A stretch of DNA of 64,000 nucleotides from Chaetoderma sp. LZ-2023a (GCA_034401795.1 CM067366.1:83872147-83936146), one strand, 5' to 3'. Counted from the first letter of the stretch, positions 23,010 to 35,974 are shown. The notes: generated by a model from the sequence alone, not told the origin. Program-made: numbers and translations.

Positions 23010-24150
23010 TCTATCTATTCATCCAGCATATGTCCATCGTATTCTTTAAGCAAGTCCTTAAGAACTGCTGGGCAAGAAGGATCCATAGGGTCAGATCCAT
23101 GGATTGTCCCGGGAAGCTGCTTGATCGATTTTGTTGGTGGCCATCTTGGATTTTGCACTATTTTGAAAATTACATTTACAGACCTGTGAATCTGCTTGCC
23201 ATGAAACTCAAGAAACCTCCGGCACGCGTGTTTGAACATCTCGTTTACCTCTTTCTACATCGAGATCAGTAGAGGAGCTGTGTAGTGTGCCTAGGTGCAC
23301 AGTATCCTCGACAACAGTAATGAATTCGCCATTTTTCATGATATACTCTCCTTCACTTGATGTCCCATTTTAAATAAAGCTTAGCTGACTTTCAGCATTC
23401 TACAATAGTGTGCTATGTATCAGGTGATTTGACACAATCTGCACAATTCTCTGAATATTATTAATAGACTTATCTATACCACCCGCAAAACAAAAATTGT
23501 CTACAACCATTACAACGCCGCATCATACTGTATACATTTTATCTAGATGACATTCAGAGACCGTTGCCATGACTCTGTTGCAGTCAACTTTAAACAGTTC
23601 AGGATAAATTCTCACACCATGCATTGTGCTTGAACGCTATCATAAGACGACAAAAGCTGACCATGATACTTCGGTAGAGAGTTAAACAGCCCATTGTACC
23701 CATACACTGAAGCCAGCTTCCGAAACAATCCAACATATCCTACAGTATCAAATTCCTTTGTAACATTCAGAAATACAACAGTCAATTACAAGAATGCAAA
23801 TTAGTAACCACGTAATCATCGGACAGGAGTGCGGGCTGGCATTGACTGAAGGCTGCTCGAAATGTGTTTGACGACATTGCCAGCGTACATCTCAAAGTGT
23901 AGAAGCCATTGTTGCACATGCATGACTACGATGCTCAGCTGTCACACCATGTTTATCTGGTGGTTTAGTGTTTCCCAACTTCTCAATGCATGTTGCTAGC
24001 TCACCAATCATTAATGACTCAAAGGTGAGAGATAATCTTTTGCAATAGAGTGATAGTGTTTCAAACTCTGAACATGAAATCCCGCTGTGAGAATACCAAA
24101 TCATCAAAGTATTTTGCCCATACAATGTGGAGGGTGTCAGGGGTACCATA
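23010..24150 (-). mobile_element. Decayed LINE reverse-transcriptase fragment
   Basis: Minus-strand pieces in LINE order: ELATCIEKLGNTKPPDKHGV followed by TAEH near 23930-24000, VTKEFDTVGYVGLFRKL near 23720-23770, HLGTLHSSSTDLDVE near 23280-23330, then EVNEMFKHACRRFLEFHG in another frame near 23200-23260. These match the RT fingers (K-PPD-GVTAEH), palm (EFDTV for AFDTV) and post-RT (HLG) motifs of non-LTR elements. Frames change several times, so it is old. The family cannot be fixed. Confidence 0.55.
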
Positions 24151-25325
24151 TATCATATCTACCATCCAATATAACTGGATTTGCGATTGTCTAACCAGAG
24201 AATAACCTTTTATTTGACCCATACGGTACTATGCACAGTTGATTACATGTTTCACTAGCATCTAGCCTAGCACTCAATGGTACGCGTGTTCCTGCCGAGG
24301 TTGCCTAGGAATATAAGAATCTTCGCATCCATAATTACTTAGATTGGCAAGATTGATGAGGAATAGTGGGAAACTGATGCTATAGTGGTTAGTAGAGATA
24401 GTAGCTAGTAGAGTATGCACATAATTCGTTTGCCGGGAACTCTAACATGCTGAGACAGACCCAATACTTTCTTGAGCTTGTTCTCGCAAACGTCTCGATT
24501 GCTCCCAAGCTTGGTTTATTTCACTATATCTATGTGTCTTATTACCAATATGCCAATGAATTGGAAGGTTATCACCCTATGCATTCTTATTGTCAGTAAT
24601 GATCCAATGTTTATTCTCTGGTACCTATATGTTCCATGGTATCTATATCTCTAAGTATCAGCTTATGTTGCACTTTTGCTAAACATGGTTTGTTAGTCAG
24701 TTCTATTAGTTGCTTTAATAGCGAATGCATCTGCACCACAAGGACATGTCCTTATTCTTGGACCTAGAACAACTACTTTATTACCACTATTTAGCTGATT
24801 CAGAAGTGGATTAATATGTCTCTTATACAACTTAGTCCAGATCATTTCCCTCTGCCGCACTCGCTGATTAATACTGAAAGAACTGAAGAACTGACCTTCC
24901 CATGCTATCATTGTGACCACGTTCTAAAATCCTTAGAACTAGTAATCATTTGTGAGGATATGTGCACAATGTCTAAGTAGAGCTGCTTCATGAACAGTTA
25001 ATGCTTCTTGCAAGGTTGGTTCAAAGGTTTCTCCCACCCCATCAAAAATTGGATCCGAATATAGACAGGGAGGGTTAACCTTACGTCTTACATCATCCAT
25101 CTAAACATGGGGGTGGGGCAGGGATCCTCCCCTGGAAATTTTAAAATCCAGATTATCTGAGGGAATTGCATGCATTTGGTGTGTGAACTAAGGCTTGTGT
25201 CCTTCGTGTGGACCTATTCTAAATCTTCAAGTTTTCTCTTTGACATTAACCTCATATGGAACTAGAAGGGCACCATGTAAACTTGAGTGCATCCCTCCGC
25301 CATGCAATATTTAACACACTTTCTG
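24151..25325. other. Non-coding stretch before the first DIRS-type element
   Basis: An open minus frame at 24693-24920 shows no recognisable domain. No repeat structure is evident. Confidence 0.4.
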
Positions 25326-28300
25326 ATCCTGGTGGATGCCAGGCGCAACCTCGCGCATGCGCAGACTGACACTTCCTCTGACTAATTTATTGGCTGACAA
25401 TACAACTTACAAGCATGAAGACCGAGCCTCTGTGGGGCAGAGATCCGGTCCGTGTTAGGGAGGTAAGTATCAATCTGTTATTTCGTTTATTTCACTTCAA
25501 GCGTATACTTACCTCCCTAACACTCTTTGATATTGCCAGAATTCGTCGGTGAATTCGGCAGGAGAGGAGAGGTCAACAGACCAGCTCTTCCCATGCGCTT
25601 CTGCGTTTGAAGCACCAACATTTAAGACTGTGTAAAACACAACCAGGAAATTATTTGAACATCAGGTAACACAACCGATGGTTGACAGAAACGACCATAT
25701 GTCATATGCGCACATCGCAACCACCACACACACACACACCCAACTCCCCCACCACCCCACTTCTTGAGAAAGGAGACTATGACATCAATGTCCCATACAC
25801 TCTTCTAGTGCTAAAGTACTATAGGACACCAGACGAAAAGGCTTCATTTTCAGACTCAGGAAATGAACCACATAAAACACGAACCATTACCATATTAGCA
25901 TAAAGGGCAACGTACAAAAAATAAATAAATAAATACAAGACTGACCTTGATATCTTTGCTGATGCCATCAACTTCACCTTGGTGAAGAATAATGTAGAAC
26001 GGACAAGTGCGTATTTCCATTGTTTAAATGTGCTGTCTACAAACTGTGAAAAAACCTCATCAATACTACGTACACCTAATTTTTTTTTAATTAATAAGGC
26101 AAGAGGATTAGTGGTGTCATGAAGATAATGGTCGGTAAAACTTGACTCACAGCGCCACTGGGCTACTGACATAATGTCATCCACTGGTATCCTGTTAAAC
26201 AGGGCGGTGGACACCACTACGATACAGACACTGTGAGCCTTGGCCATGTCAACTTGATTACCAGTGGCAGATTTATGGCAAAACTGGATACATTCTACAA
26301 TCCACCCAGAAATGGTGTCTGGATGCCCTTCCAAGAGGTTCAATATATGACAACCATAATGAAGTGGGGTCCATCCACCATTCCTGGGTACATGGTTTAA
26401 TGCACGGACTGGACACTATGCTTTTGAAGTAGGGTCAGATCTAGTCAAAGCTGGTAAAATTATAGGTTGACCTGGGTATTTCAATGACTGCCGAGGCTGC
26501 AGCAAGTGTCAACAATTTCATTCAAATGGAACTTAGTGTTTCAAAGGGTTTATCAGCTAGAACTTGAAGCACTAGAGATAAACTCCAAGATGGAATCATT
26601 GGTGGATTTCTCGGTCTTAGGCTACACATGCCTTTAATTAAAGCATTAGCATTCAGACTACTTACTTCGTCACTTCCCCTATTTGCCAAGCAAGGTATAA
26701 CAGATATTAAAGCTGAATTGTATCAGCAATAGAATTAGGGTTAAGGCTGTAGGCATCATACAGGTGTCAGAGGAAATCGGCTACTACCTGAATAGATTAA
26801 TACATTGAGCACCATTCTGCAAATCTGTTGATTTTATAATTAGATCCTCTGGAGGTTGACCCCTTTTTGGCTTTTGCCATAAACATAGCTGTTTGCTCAG
26901 AAAAGCCCTCCTTAATTGCGGATTCCTTGACAACACCCATGCAGTCAATTTGAACATTGACGGATTGTTGTGAATGGTCTTGACCTGGAAGATAATATTG
27001 TCCATCAGAGGCAGAGAAACCGGATTACAGACCGGAAGGTCCAGCATATTCATATAACATGATCGGCGTGGCCAATTTGGGCCGATCAGAAGTACTTGGT
27101 ACTCCTCCTGTCTGATTTTTTGGAGAATTTTTGGAATCAGGATTGATGGCAGGTATGCGTATGCATACATTCCCTGCCAGCTGATAGCTAGTGTATCTGT
27201 TGCGATAGCGCTCGGATCTGGAATCGGAGAGATGTACATCGTCATCTTCGCATTCTTTTTCGTTGTGAATAAATCTATGTTGGTTCCCCCAGTGCTTGAA
27301 CAGACGATCCGCCACATATTGATTTAGTTGCTATTCCGTAGATAAAACACTCATCCTTTGGCTCAATGAGTCTGCTAACAGATTTAGCCTTTCCAGAATA
27401 GGAACTGCTTACAAGGTGATCCTGTGATCCACGCATCAGCAAAGCGATTTCCATGTCATCATACAGACTGAGCGACTTCATTCCACCCTGGCGGTTTATT
27501 TAAGTCAGTACTGTTGAATTGTCTGATCAAACTAGAACTATCTTGCCATGAACTTTCTCCATGACATGTTCCAGGCCCAGAATTACTGCCCGATTCTCTC
27601 TCCTTATCCAACATTGTAGGTGGTGAGTAAGAGACTCCAACACATTTGAGTCCAGTTATCCTGTACTCTGGTTTTACTAGCATGACCGTCTCCTGGATGT
27701 GCCTACATCCCTCACCTCCAAAAACACCAGGAACTGTCATAGACGTCTGCAGCAGCCTATTGTAAAGGTCCTGGGGCCGGCACAAATTGTCTAATGCAAA
27801 AATGTACCTCGCCCGGACACTTCTAGTAACCGACCGTGCCATGCAGTCCAGAGACAGAGTTATTCCATCCTGGATGGCTCTCTGGACTACACCCTGTAAC
27901 AGTTGAGAAATGTGCGACAGCACCGCTGTGGATGCTCTCGAGCTTTCCTCTGCATAGCACAATGCAGTGTTTGTCAAGCACGTTGCGCTCATGCACAGCA
28001 CTCCCATGGCAGATCGGGAATCTGGCCACGTGTCCTCACCTAGGTGCTGCCATCGACGCTCAGCGTAGGCACCACACCATATTGATCAGCTACGATGCGG
28101 CATCACATTGCCACCTCGCGAGGGCTTTCGCGATATGTCCATTAGGCCTAATTGACGCCTCTGCCACCGTGAATGTGTCAATGATATGCCCAGCTAATGG
28201 CAGAGATGGCATGGCGGACATCGTCGGCTTGCCCACCAACCATGGGCGCTGGTCGGGAAGCCGACGGTTCCACATTGAGCTCTGGCTTGACGCTTACCAG

Positions 28301-29221
28301 CCACTGACAAGCGTACGACCAGTCCTCCTCCATGGCTACCTGCGAGTGCTCAATACCGCTTGCAGGTGTATACGTGGCTGGAGCCGTGGATACTCCCGGC
28401 CAGGCGGTGAAAACATGTGGGCCCGAAAGAGCAAACATGGTTTGCACCGTGGCTATACGAGGAGCCGGAGCCGTGGCATTGTGTGTGGAATAATGCACCA
28501 TGTCATGGCCCGGACCGACCGTCGCCATACCAATGACAAGCCATGGTATGCCATATGGCCGGCCATTGGCTCCAACTCTGGCAACCCTCTGTGCCATGAA
28601 CACTACTTCTGAGGGAATATACCCATGGAAAAGGTTGCTTGTGCTCCCCGCGAGGGGTGCACATTCATCTAATTCCATCGTCACAGCATCATCGGGTGAC
28701 CCCAGCAGATAATCCTCATCCTCCTGGCCAGAAAGTTTAGACTCCGGGTTAGCAAAAAGCGCTAATCCGGACTGGCCAGGGAAGGTACTGTAAGAGGGTA
28801 CTGTACCCCGGGAGTGTGGTCCCTCCATGGAACCCATAAAGTGGAAAGCTAGGTCCAAGATCTACCAAGGCAAGCCACCAGCTGGGATCATTTAGGGCTG
28901 TTCCCGGATAAACAGGCGAGGCAAGCCTCAACCCAGGTTCTACCGGAGCCACCTCTGAATCTCTATGGAAAACTGGTAAACCCCTAGGAAACTTAGATTC
29001 AGAGGTGGGGATTATCTACCTCAGGTAGATGGAGAAGACAATGAATTACCTGGACCAGGAAACGCGCCGCGAAGCAACTCTGGTACCAGGTCCCTGATTG
29101 TCTGTCTTCTTCACCTCCCCCATCATCTCAAGCCAGAACGCCTCCATGTCCCTTCCTTTTACCCTTACCACTTACACTTTAACTGTCCTTCTTCAACCGC
29201 TTCTCCTCACTTGCCTTCAAG

Positions 29222-29690
29222 ACTATTTATTTCATGCTTAATATATAATATACATACATCACAATTGGGCAGTCCATCAACAGCAGTGCCTATAAATCGA
29301 TGGAACCCCTACACACAAATCAAGGCATTACAATATATAGGGTGATAGTTAATACAAACATCTGTAATGTAATAGTGCATGTACAGCCTTAAACACAGAA
29401 AACACAATGGCACAACATCTATTTTTTGTACCATATTGTTATGATTGTTCTACATGTAGCGTATTTTACATATAAAGCATCTTCATATTATTTTGTATTT
29501 AGATTCCAACTAGGATTTTTATTGTAGATACAGGGTTTTTAATATGGTACATTGGGGCGCGGTGGGTGCTCAACAATGGCACAGTAGTATTGGGGTAAGA
29601 AAGTTGTTGTTTAGATAGATATTGTATAGTAGAGTATCGGTATCTGATATGTCCACTGAGAAAACGAACATCAGATGAAGGTAACATCTA
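29222..29690 (-). mobile_element. CR1-like LINE 3' fragment inserted in DIRS copy 1
   Basis: The left part (GACTATTTATTTCATGC ... GGGCAGTCCATCAACAGC ... CCTATAAATCGATGGA) matches the 3' UTR of the PHD-finger LINE at 18905-19000 in the same order. DIRS copy 2 lacks this block between the equivalent gag-like words, so it is an insertion of about 470 bp. Confidence 0.6.
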
Positions 29691-30369
29691 CCGCTCTTAT
29701 CTTTCGCCTGAAACTCAGAAAATAAGTCTCTCCCCCCCCCACCACTGTTTACAGACATCACATTTAAGCAGTGGGCCACACGTGCTACATTTAGTGCAAA
29801 CATGAGGGGCGAACTTGGGCTTGAAGAAGCGTCCACAGGACACAAACGGATTTCTGAAAGGCCACAAGACGAAGACTGAGTTTTTTTGTTAATAAGTTAA
29901 GAACGTTAAATCCAAATAAAAAGGGAGCATGAACTAACAGAACATAAAGGACAGATAATAAGTAAGATAAATCAGTGTGTTAATAATAAGGACAAGGTAC
30001 ATTATGACATCATATTGAGTAAACAGTAAACATTATCCAGGTGTAAGGACGAACTGTATTCAACATCCAAGAATATAATTAATCAATGGATAAAGCAATA
30101 AGCTATGCCAAAATTCAGAGAAACAGAGTAAAAATTTGGTAGCAAAAATTTGTAAATATTTCAAATATATTAGAGTGCCATTCTTCATAACTCTAAAATA
30201 CCTGCGTCTTTAGCATAGACATACAACCATATCCAGCACTCTTGGGTAATCCACCATCATCACCATGCTTCTGCACCATAAAACCATTGGGACCATGGGG
30301 CAGAATGAAGAATTCGTTCTTAGGAGAGCTCTCAATCATTCTGAGCAGAGACTTTTTCTCTAACTTGAA

Positions 30370-31755
30370 CAAGAGGCCCAAGAGCCTATGGCGCTCACCT
30401 GAAGCCTACCCACCTATCTGAAGCCTACACACCTTGGGTCCTTCCAGTTGAGATTGATTGAAATCTGCAAAACTGTTAATGAGGTGTCGGCTTTTAACTG
30501 ATTTACCAAAACAATTGGAACATCCAAGATGGCCACCCAAAAATTTAACAATCAAAATTCCACAAGTCCGGATGAAATCGGCCAAGCTTTTAATGAGTAG
30601 TGTTTAGCGCTATCCGGTAAATTTTCATAAAATTCAAGATTTTCACAAAAAAACTTACCAATCAAAATTCTGAATACAAGTTCTGAAACCTACACCCATA
30701 GGGTCCTTCATGTCAAACTAGGTTAAAATCTGCCAAGTGGTTAATGAGGAGTAGCGTTTTGACAATTTCCGGTAATTTTTTTACAAAATCTAAGATTTTC
30801 ACCCCAAAAATTGATCAATTAAAATTCTAAAAAGAAGGTCTAGAGCCTACCACTACATCTAGCAAAATCTGGTTGAAATATGTCAAGCAGTTAAAGAAGA
30901 GTAGCCTTTTGACCATTTCCAGTTGATTTTTCATAAAATCTAAGATTTTCACCCAAAAAATTGATCAATCAAAATTCTGAATATAAGTTCTACAGCCTAC
31001 CACCATAGACTACATCTAGTCAAATCTGGTTGAAATATGTCAAGCAGTTAAGGAAGAGTAGCATTTTGACCATTTCCGGTTGATTTTTCATAAAATCTAA
31101 GATTTTCACCACAAAAATTGATCAATTAAAATTCTAAAAAGATCTAGAGCCTACCACCATAGAATCCATCTAGTCAAATTTGACTGATATATGTCAAGCA
31201 GCTAAGGAGGCGTAGCATTTTGACCATTTCCAGTAGATTTTTCATAAAATCTAGATTTTCACCCCAAAAATTGATCAATCAAAATTCTGAAAAGATGTTC
31301 TAGAGCCTAGCACCATAGAATGCATCTAGTCAAATTTGGTTGAAATATGTCAAACAGCTAAGGAGTTGCATTTCGACCATTTCCGGTAGATTTTTCATAA
31401 AATCTCAGTTTTTCAGCCAAAAAACTGATCAATCAAGATTTTGAAAAGAAGTTCTTGAGCCTACCACCATAGATTGCATCTAGTCAAATTTGGTTGAAAT
31501 ATGTCAAGCAGATAAGCAGGAGTAGCATTTTGAGCATTTCCAGTAGATCTTTCATAAAATCTCACATTTTCACCCCAAAAATTGATCAATCAAAATTCCG
31601 GGGAAAAAATGTCTGGCGGGTACAAGGTTAGGATCGTTCCAGCCAAATCTAGTTGAACTCGGTCAAACCATTAAGGAGAAGCGATTTAATGGACAGACGA
31701 TGGATGGATACCATGGCATAAGCTCACTTGGCCTTTCAGGCCAGGTGAGCTAAAA
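30370..31755 (+). mobile_element. Tandem-core repeat element (pearl/Helentron-like), inserted in DIRS copy 1
   Basis: The left end is AGAGGCCCAAGAGCCTATGG then CGCTCACCTG. The core is about seven to eight diverged units of roughly 155-165 bp, each with TTTTCATAAAATCTAAGATT, CAAAAATTGATCAAT and GCCTACCACCATAGA. The right end forms a hairpin: GCTCACTTGGCC, TTTCA, GGCCAGGTGAGC, followed directly by CTAAAAA. Short 5' and 3' ends around a tandem core, with a 3' hairpin and a CTRR-like end, are the plan of bivalve pearl elements and Helentron-associated non-autonomous elements. It has no coding capacity. Confidence 0.6.
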
Positions 31756-32153
31756 AGGAGGACAACGGTGGAGAGAAATCCATCTCCCGAGTGACCAACA
31801 TCCAAGACATGAACCTGTGGACACAAAAACAAAGACAGCTTAGTATTTCATAGCAACAAAATATTTTACCAGTTTTCTAGGCATCTATCACGTCTAACGC
31901 GCATCATGGAGACGTGCAACAATGATGAGAATTAGACAAAAATCTAATAGAATTCACCGGATGACTTGATCCCGGCGTGGCTTCAGGCGATTTAGCATGA
32001 TCCGACATGATAACAAAGAACTCTAGGACACTTAAAATTGTTTGAAAGTAAAAGCAAATTTAGTGAACAGAACAACAGCATGTGTCTCTTAGCCAATAAA
32101 TTGGAAAAGAGGAAGTGTCAGTCTGCGCATGTGCGAGGTTGGGGCTGGCCCAG

Positions 32154-32182
32154 TAAGGGCCTAACCCTAACCCTAACCTTTT
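32154..32182 (+). repeat. Short telomere-like (CCTAAC)n run in the DIRS terminus
   Basis: About three and a half CCTAAC units replace the single CACCTAAC found at the matching point of the second DIRS-type copy (near 44268). Confidence 0.7.
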
Positions 32183-32265
32183 TAAATATGAGGTTTTGTT
32201 GAGTGAAAGTCGATATTTAGGAAATATTAGAGTGTTAGGGAGCTAAGTATACTCTTGAAGTGAAA

Positions 32266-32619
32266 ATTGGTATCGCTAATTAATCAAAGTACACAACCCA
32301 GAAAGATACACAAAAATGTATAAAAGTAATTATGCTAACAGAACAAATTGTTGATGTTTCATCAATATTAGCTGTCTCTTTCTTAGTTTAATCAGCGTTT
32401 GCAAAACGATTATTAATCTGGAGATAAATCAATATGTCCAAATGCAGAATAATGATAATTAAGTTACCATGACCTTGAATCTTTGACACCAAAATCACTA
32501 GGATTCTTCATAACAAACACCACCCCACCTCCCCCCACCCACCACCCCTTGATAGGAACATCATATAAAGGTTTCTTGAAGCTCCATTTAGCAGAAATGG
32601 AGGCTGCATCCCAAACAAA
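32266..32619. other. Non-coding stretch between DIRS copy 1 and the VNTR
   Basis: No gene or element is recognised. Confidence 0.4.
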
Positions 32620-32845
32620 CAGACAAACTTAGATACACAGACACAGACAGACACAACACATAAAAATGGAGACAGACAGACACATATAAACACATGGAAA
32701 TGGACAGACAGACAGACACATATAAACACATGGAAATGGGCAGACAGACATATACACATAAACACATGAAAATGGACAGACAGGTAAACACACATAGACA
32801 AACAGAAATGGATGGACAGACATGCACACATAGACACAGGGAAAT

Positions 32846-32902
<57 letters not shown>

Positions 32903-32924
32903 GGCACATGGAAATGGACACACA

Positions 32925-32968
<44 letters not shown>

Positions 32969-33140
32969 CACACACACAAATGGACAGACAGACACACAGA
33001 AATGGACAGACAGACACACACATACACCGGCACATGGAAATGGACAGACAGACACACACAGGCACAGGGAAATTGACAGACAGACACACACAGGCACATG
33101 GAAATGGACAGACAGACAGACACACACAGGCACACGGAAA
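32620..33140 (+). repeat. Compound VNTR with CA and ACGC microsatellites
   Basis: Irregular units of about 30-40 bp built from ACATGGAAATGGACAGACAG and ACACATA surround a (CA)n run at about 32848-32900, (ACGC)n at about 32922-32955 and another (CA)n to 32978. Several frames on both strands are open only because of the repeat; they are not genes. Confidence 0.9.
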
Positions 33141-33338
33141 AAGTAAATGACATTTGGCACTTTGTTAGCTTTATTTAATATCACATGTAGATAGCCTGAC
33201 CATATTTTGAAATTTAACTCTGAATATAAAATACTTAAATTTCTGTACAATCATTGTAAATAATTGATCACAGGACCTAGTATAATAGTATTCAATTTTA
33301 ATAAAAAAAGAATCAATAACACTCAATAAGTTTTGTAA

Positions 33339-33564
33339 TTAACTCTTTAATGGTCAAGTCGGCCATAACCAGCCTCTGCACTTGTCTTGAAGAATGTTCA
33401 TTTGCAGATCAAGAGACCATTTTTGACAATTTAACACTAATGATAACTGAGCCATTCATTCCAGTGGGAAGTTTTCAAAAACAGTTGTCTCTTGGCCTGC
33501 AAATGGACATTGAATAAGGAAATATTTAGATTTTCTTGACCAAATCTGACCTTTAAAGGGTTAA
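33339..33564. repeat. Family A palindromic MITE
   Basis: TTAA occurs at both ends (33339-33342 and 33561-33564), with AACTCTTTAATGGTC and (reversed) AACCCTTTAAAGGTC termini. Inner arms are CATTTGCAGATCAAGAGA/TCTCTTGGCCTGCAAATG. Confidence 0.85.
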
Positions 33565-33896
33565 AACCACATAACCTACAATTCATTCCTGCACATGCAA
33601 CATGGTTTTTTTGTTAAAAATAATAATAATATATGCAGAATTAGAAGGCATATAATCAAATGTAAAAGATATTTAGTCATATGATCAGATGCGTCACTGA
33701 ATCTTACCTCTAAGAGCAGAACATAACAGAAAGAATTATTCATGAGAGCAAATGTCACAGTTACTATAACCACTGTTGTCTCGAAACAGAGTAGGTAGTT
33801 TCACAATGTTGTGATCTCTGGCCTTGAGTTAAAAAAATTAACTCTATAACCATTACAGGTTTAATAAATATATATTATTTCTGGATTAGATTTTCC

Positions 33897-34101
33897 ATAA
33901 CCCTTACCAGTCTGATGTCAGATTTTTAAATTTAAAAAAAAAAAAAAAAAGAACTGGTGTACAATTTTCAACAAATTTGGTGGAAGATGATGCTGTCGAA
34001 GACAGCAACATCGTCCACCAAAATTGTTGAAAAATTTACAACAGATTCTTTGCTATAGTCATGGTAAGACAGAATATTGACATCATAGTGGTAAGCGTTA
34101 A
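33897..34101. repeat. Family C palindromic MITE
   Basis: Termini are TAACCCTTACCAGTCTG and (reversed) TTAACGCTTACCACTATG. Inner arms are TTCAACAAATTTGGTGGA and its complement around GATGATGCTGTC/GACAGCAACATC. The TTAA end suggests piggyBac-type target use. Confidence 0.8.
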
Positions 34102-34334
34102 TACCTTATGCTGAGTATAGTTGGACTCAAAGTCTGAATGCTTGGAAGCTGGTTTGCTTCCAAGTTTTAGACTCTCTGGCCTGGGCCTGAGTTATAAACA
34201 GCAGACTTATTGTATCCAACCATCGCATCTAGTAAGTTATCCAGCAGTTTACACAAATCTGATTTAGACATCTTAAAGGGCAATGTTGATTTAATGCAAC
34301 ATGCACCAAAGCATATTATGGGTCGAAATATTAA

Positions 34335-34561
34335 AGGTGCATATTCATACTAAAATGCTTGAAAATAAAATTGAAATTTTTTTTATACCTTTAGAGGCTT
34401 AAATTGAGTCCCTAAATCAACTTCACAGCTAAAAAAAATGATATTAATCTATATGGAATGAAATCATCATATGCTAATGTTTATTTCGTTTTATTACGCC
34501 GAGGTATTGTATACAATTTTAACAATTTTATTTTCAAGCATTTTGGTATGAATATGCACCT
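34335..34561. mobile_element. Family E MITE with 39-bp inverted repeats and TTAA target duplication
   Basis: AGGTGCATATTCATAC at 34335 is mirrored by GTATGAATATGCACCT ending at 34561; the arms match over about 39 bp with one change. TTAA flanks both sides (34331-34334 and 34562-34565), as produced by piggyBac-type transposases. It is 227 bp long and non-coding. Confidence 0.85.
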
Positions 34562-35003
34562 TTAACTTTCAACAATATTTTAAGATTGGTGGATAAATTT
34601 CCCGTACTTTTCAAGGCAGATTACTAATTCATGAGTTTTGAAGGCACCTGCCAATATTCCAGCGACCTTCAAGGTTGTAGGAACAAATACACACAATTCA
34701 CAATTCAACCGTATTCAATCGGTGGCGAGCACCAAAAACAGGATGAGGGGATTACAAAAATATCACACTGTGATGTTACGCTTTCAATTTCTATCCAGTA
34801 ACTCAGCTAGTCAGTCATGAATGTGCATAAAATACTAGTACAGTACTGTCAATAATACCTTAACATGTTTCTGGAACAAAAACATGTCAGTGCAGTATTC
34901 AACTGCATTAGTATATTGAAAGCATGAGGGAAAAGGTTTGAGCGTGCATTGAAAAAACATAAACGTAAATGAAATAAATAAGGAATATCTGGTCTATAGT
35001 TAA

Positions 35004-35152
35004 CCATTTAATACCCACACTACCAAACCAACTTCTGCAGTGGTCTTGATAAATTTCTTATTTGCAGAACAAGACTATTTTTTAAAACTTTACCACTGGA
35101 ATGACTGGCTCGATAAGCGAGCCAGTCATTCCAGAGGTAAATTTTAAACCAG
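35004..35152. repeat. Family A MITE, 3'-truncated
   Basis: The core palindrome ACTGGCTCGATAAGCGAGCCAGT at about 35102-35126 (given here as two arms) is near perfect. The right outer arm is lost after AGAGGTAAATTTTAAAC. Confidence 0.8.
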
Positions 35153-35254
35153 AAATGTGGTTGCAATGCAACCATGAAGCTCGACTTTACGACTTTGCAA
35201 TGAACTATGACATTTGACTTAAAAACATAAAATAAATATATATGGACATATCAA

Positions 35255-35440
35255 CAAGAGACACAAGGGCCTGTAACGCTAAACTGGACCATTAGCATTT
35301 GAACCACTTGCATTTAAATACCGGTAGACAAGACGGATATTTTCGAAAACTCCAAGATGGCCACCAATGAAATTGACCTATCAAAATTCTTGGTTGATAT
35401 GCCTACCACCATAGGATCATTCCATCCAAGTGGGCTGGGT
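35255..35440 (+). repeat. Fragment related to the tandem-core repeat
   Basis: CAAGGGCCTGTAACGCT, TTCGAAAACTCCAAGATGGCC and GCCTACCACCATAGGATC recall the left end and core of the element at 30370-31755. Confidence 0.5.
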
Positions 35441-35974
35441 GGAGGGGGGTGGGGGTGTCGCAGTAAGTCACAGTTGGCGGAATTCAACCAAATTTGGTAT
35501 GTTAATTACCTATTTGATTGCGGGTTACAAGACAATGTTTACATTAGGAACTAAAATGTGCAGTCGATGGCATGCCTTCGCAAATCCCCACGTGTTCACC
35601 ACTTCGAGCTTTACCCTCACTTTGACCCAAAACACAATAAATTCCTTGAAATGTAGTTTCAATGGGTAATGGGTTTCAAAATTAAATGCGACATGGCCAC
35701 CTTTGGATAAATTTAATTTGACTCACAATCCCACCCCCTGAGCCCCATCCCTGGGGATCACAACAAAATTTCAAGTGTCATGCACATCCCTGGCCATATG
35801 TGTAATCATCACCAACGTTTCAAGTTTCTATCTTAAACGGTCTAGGAGATGTGTTAAAATGAATAAGTGCACAGACGCCCGACACACACAGGTCGCATCA
35901 CATAATCCCAACCTTTTCTTCGAAAAGCGTGGGGATAACTATATTGCGTCATCACAAATCCCCACATTCAGCGC

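Larger units (their letters stand above)
25329..32265 (-). mobile_element. DIRS-type retrotransposon, copy 1, broken and host to other insertions
   Basis: Inverted terminal sequences: the GCGCATGCGCAGACTG and CTTCCTCTGACTAATTTATT blocks at 25350-25395 return inverted at about 32085-32135, and TTAGGGAGGTAAGTAT-like words lie inside and outside them. Parts seen on the minus strand: tyrosine recombinase (25819 to about 27250), a remnant of RNase H (near 27350-27660) and gag-like sequence (about 27680-29870, including a Cys-rich segment near 29740-29850). An RT region was not recognised. It is a fossil with several breaks, diverged from copy 2 at 37346-44372. A LINE 3' fragment (about 29222-29690) and a tandem-core repeat (30370-31755) are inserted in it. 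Confidence 0.8.

Noticed and set aside
24693-24920. 75-codon minus frame that might belong to a LINE endonuclease
   Set aside because: It lies upstream of an RT fragment in the right sense, but no endonuclease motif is readable.
27836-28612. 258-codon plus-strand frame
   Set aside because: It lies antisense to the gag-like region of DIRS copy 1, whose GC-rich sequence keeps the opposite strand open; no homology.
32800-33000. CRISPR-like array
   Set aside because: Repeat units are simple CA/CG sequence with no constant spacers, in an animal genome.
32508-33250. Long Cys-rich and His/Thr-rich frames on both strands
   Set aside because: Low-complexity translation of CA/ACGC repeats and a VNTR.
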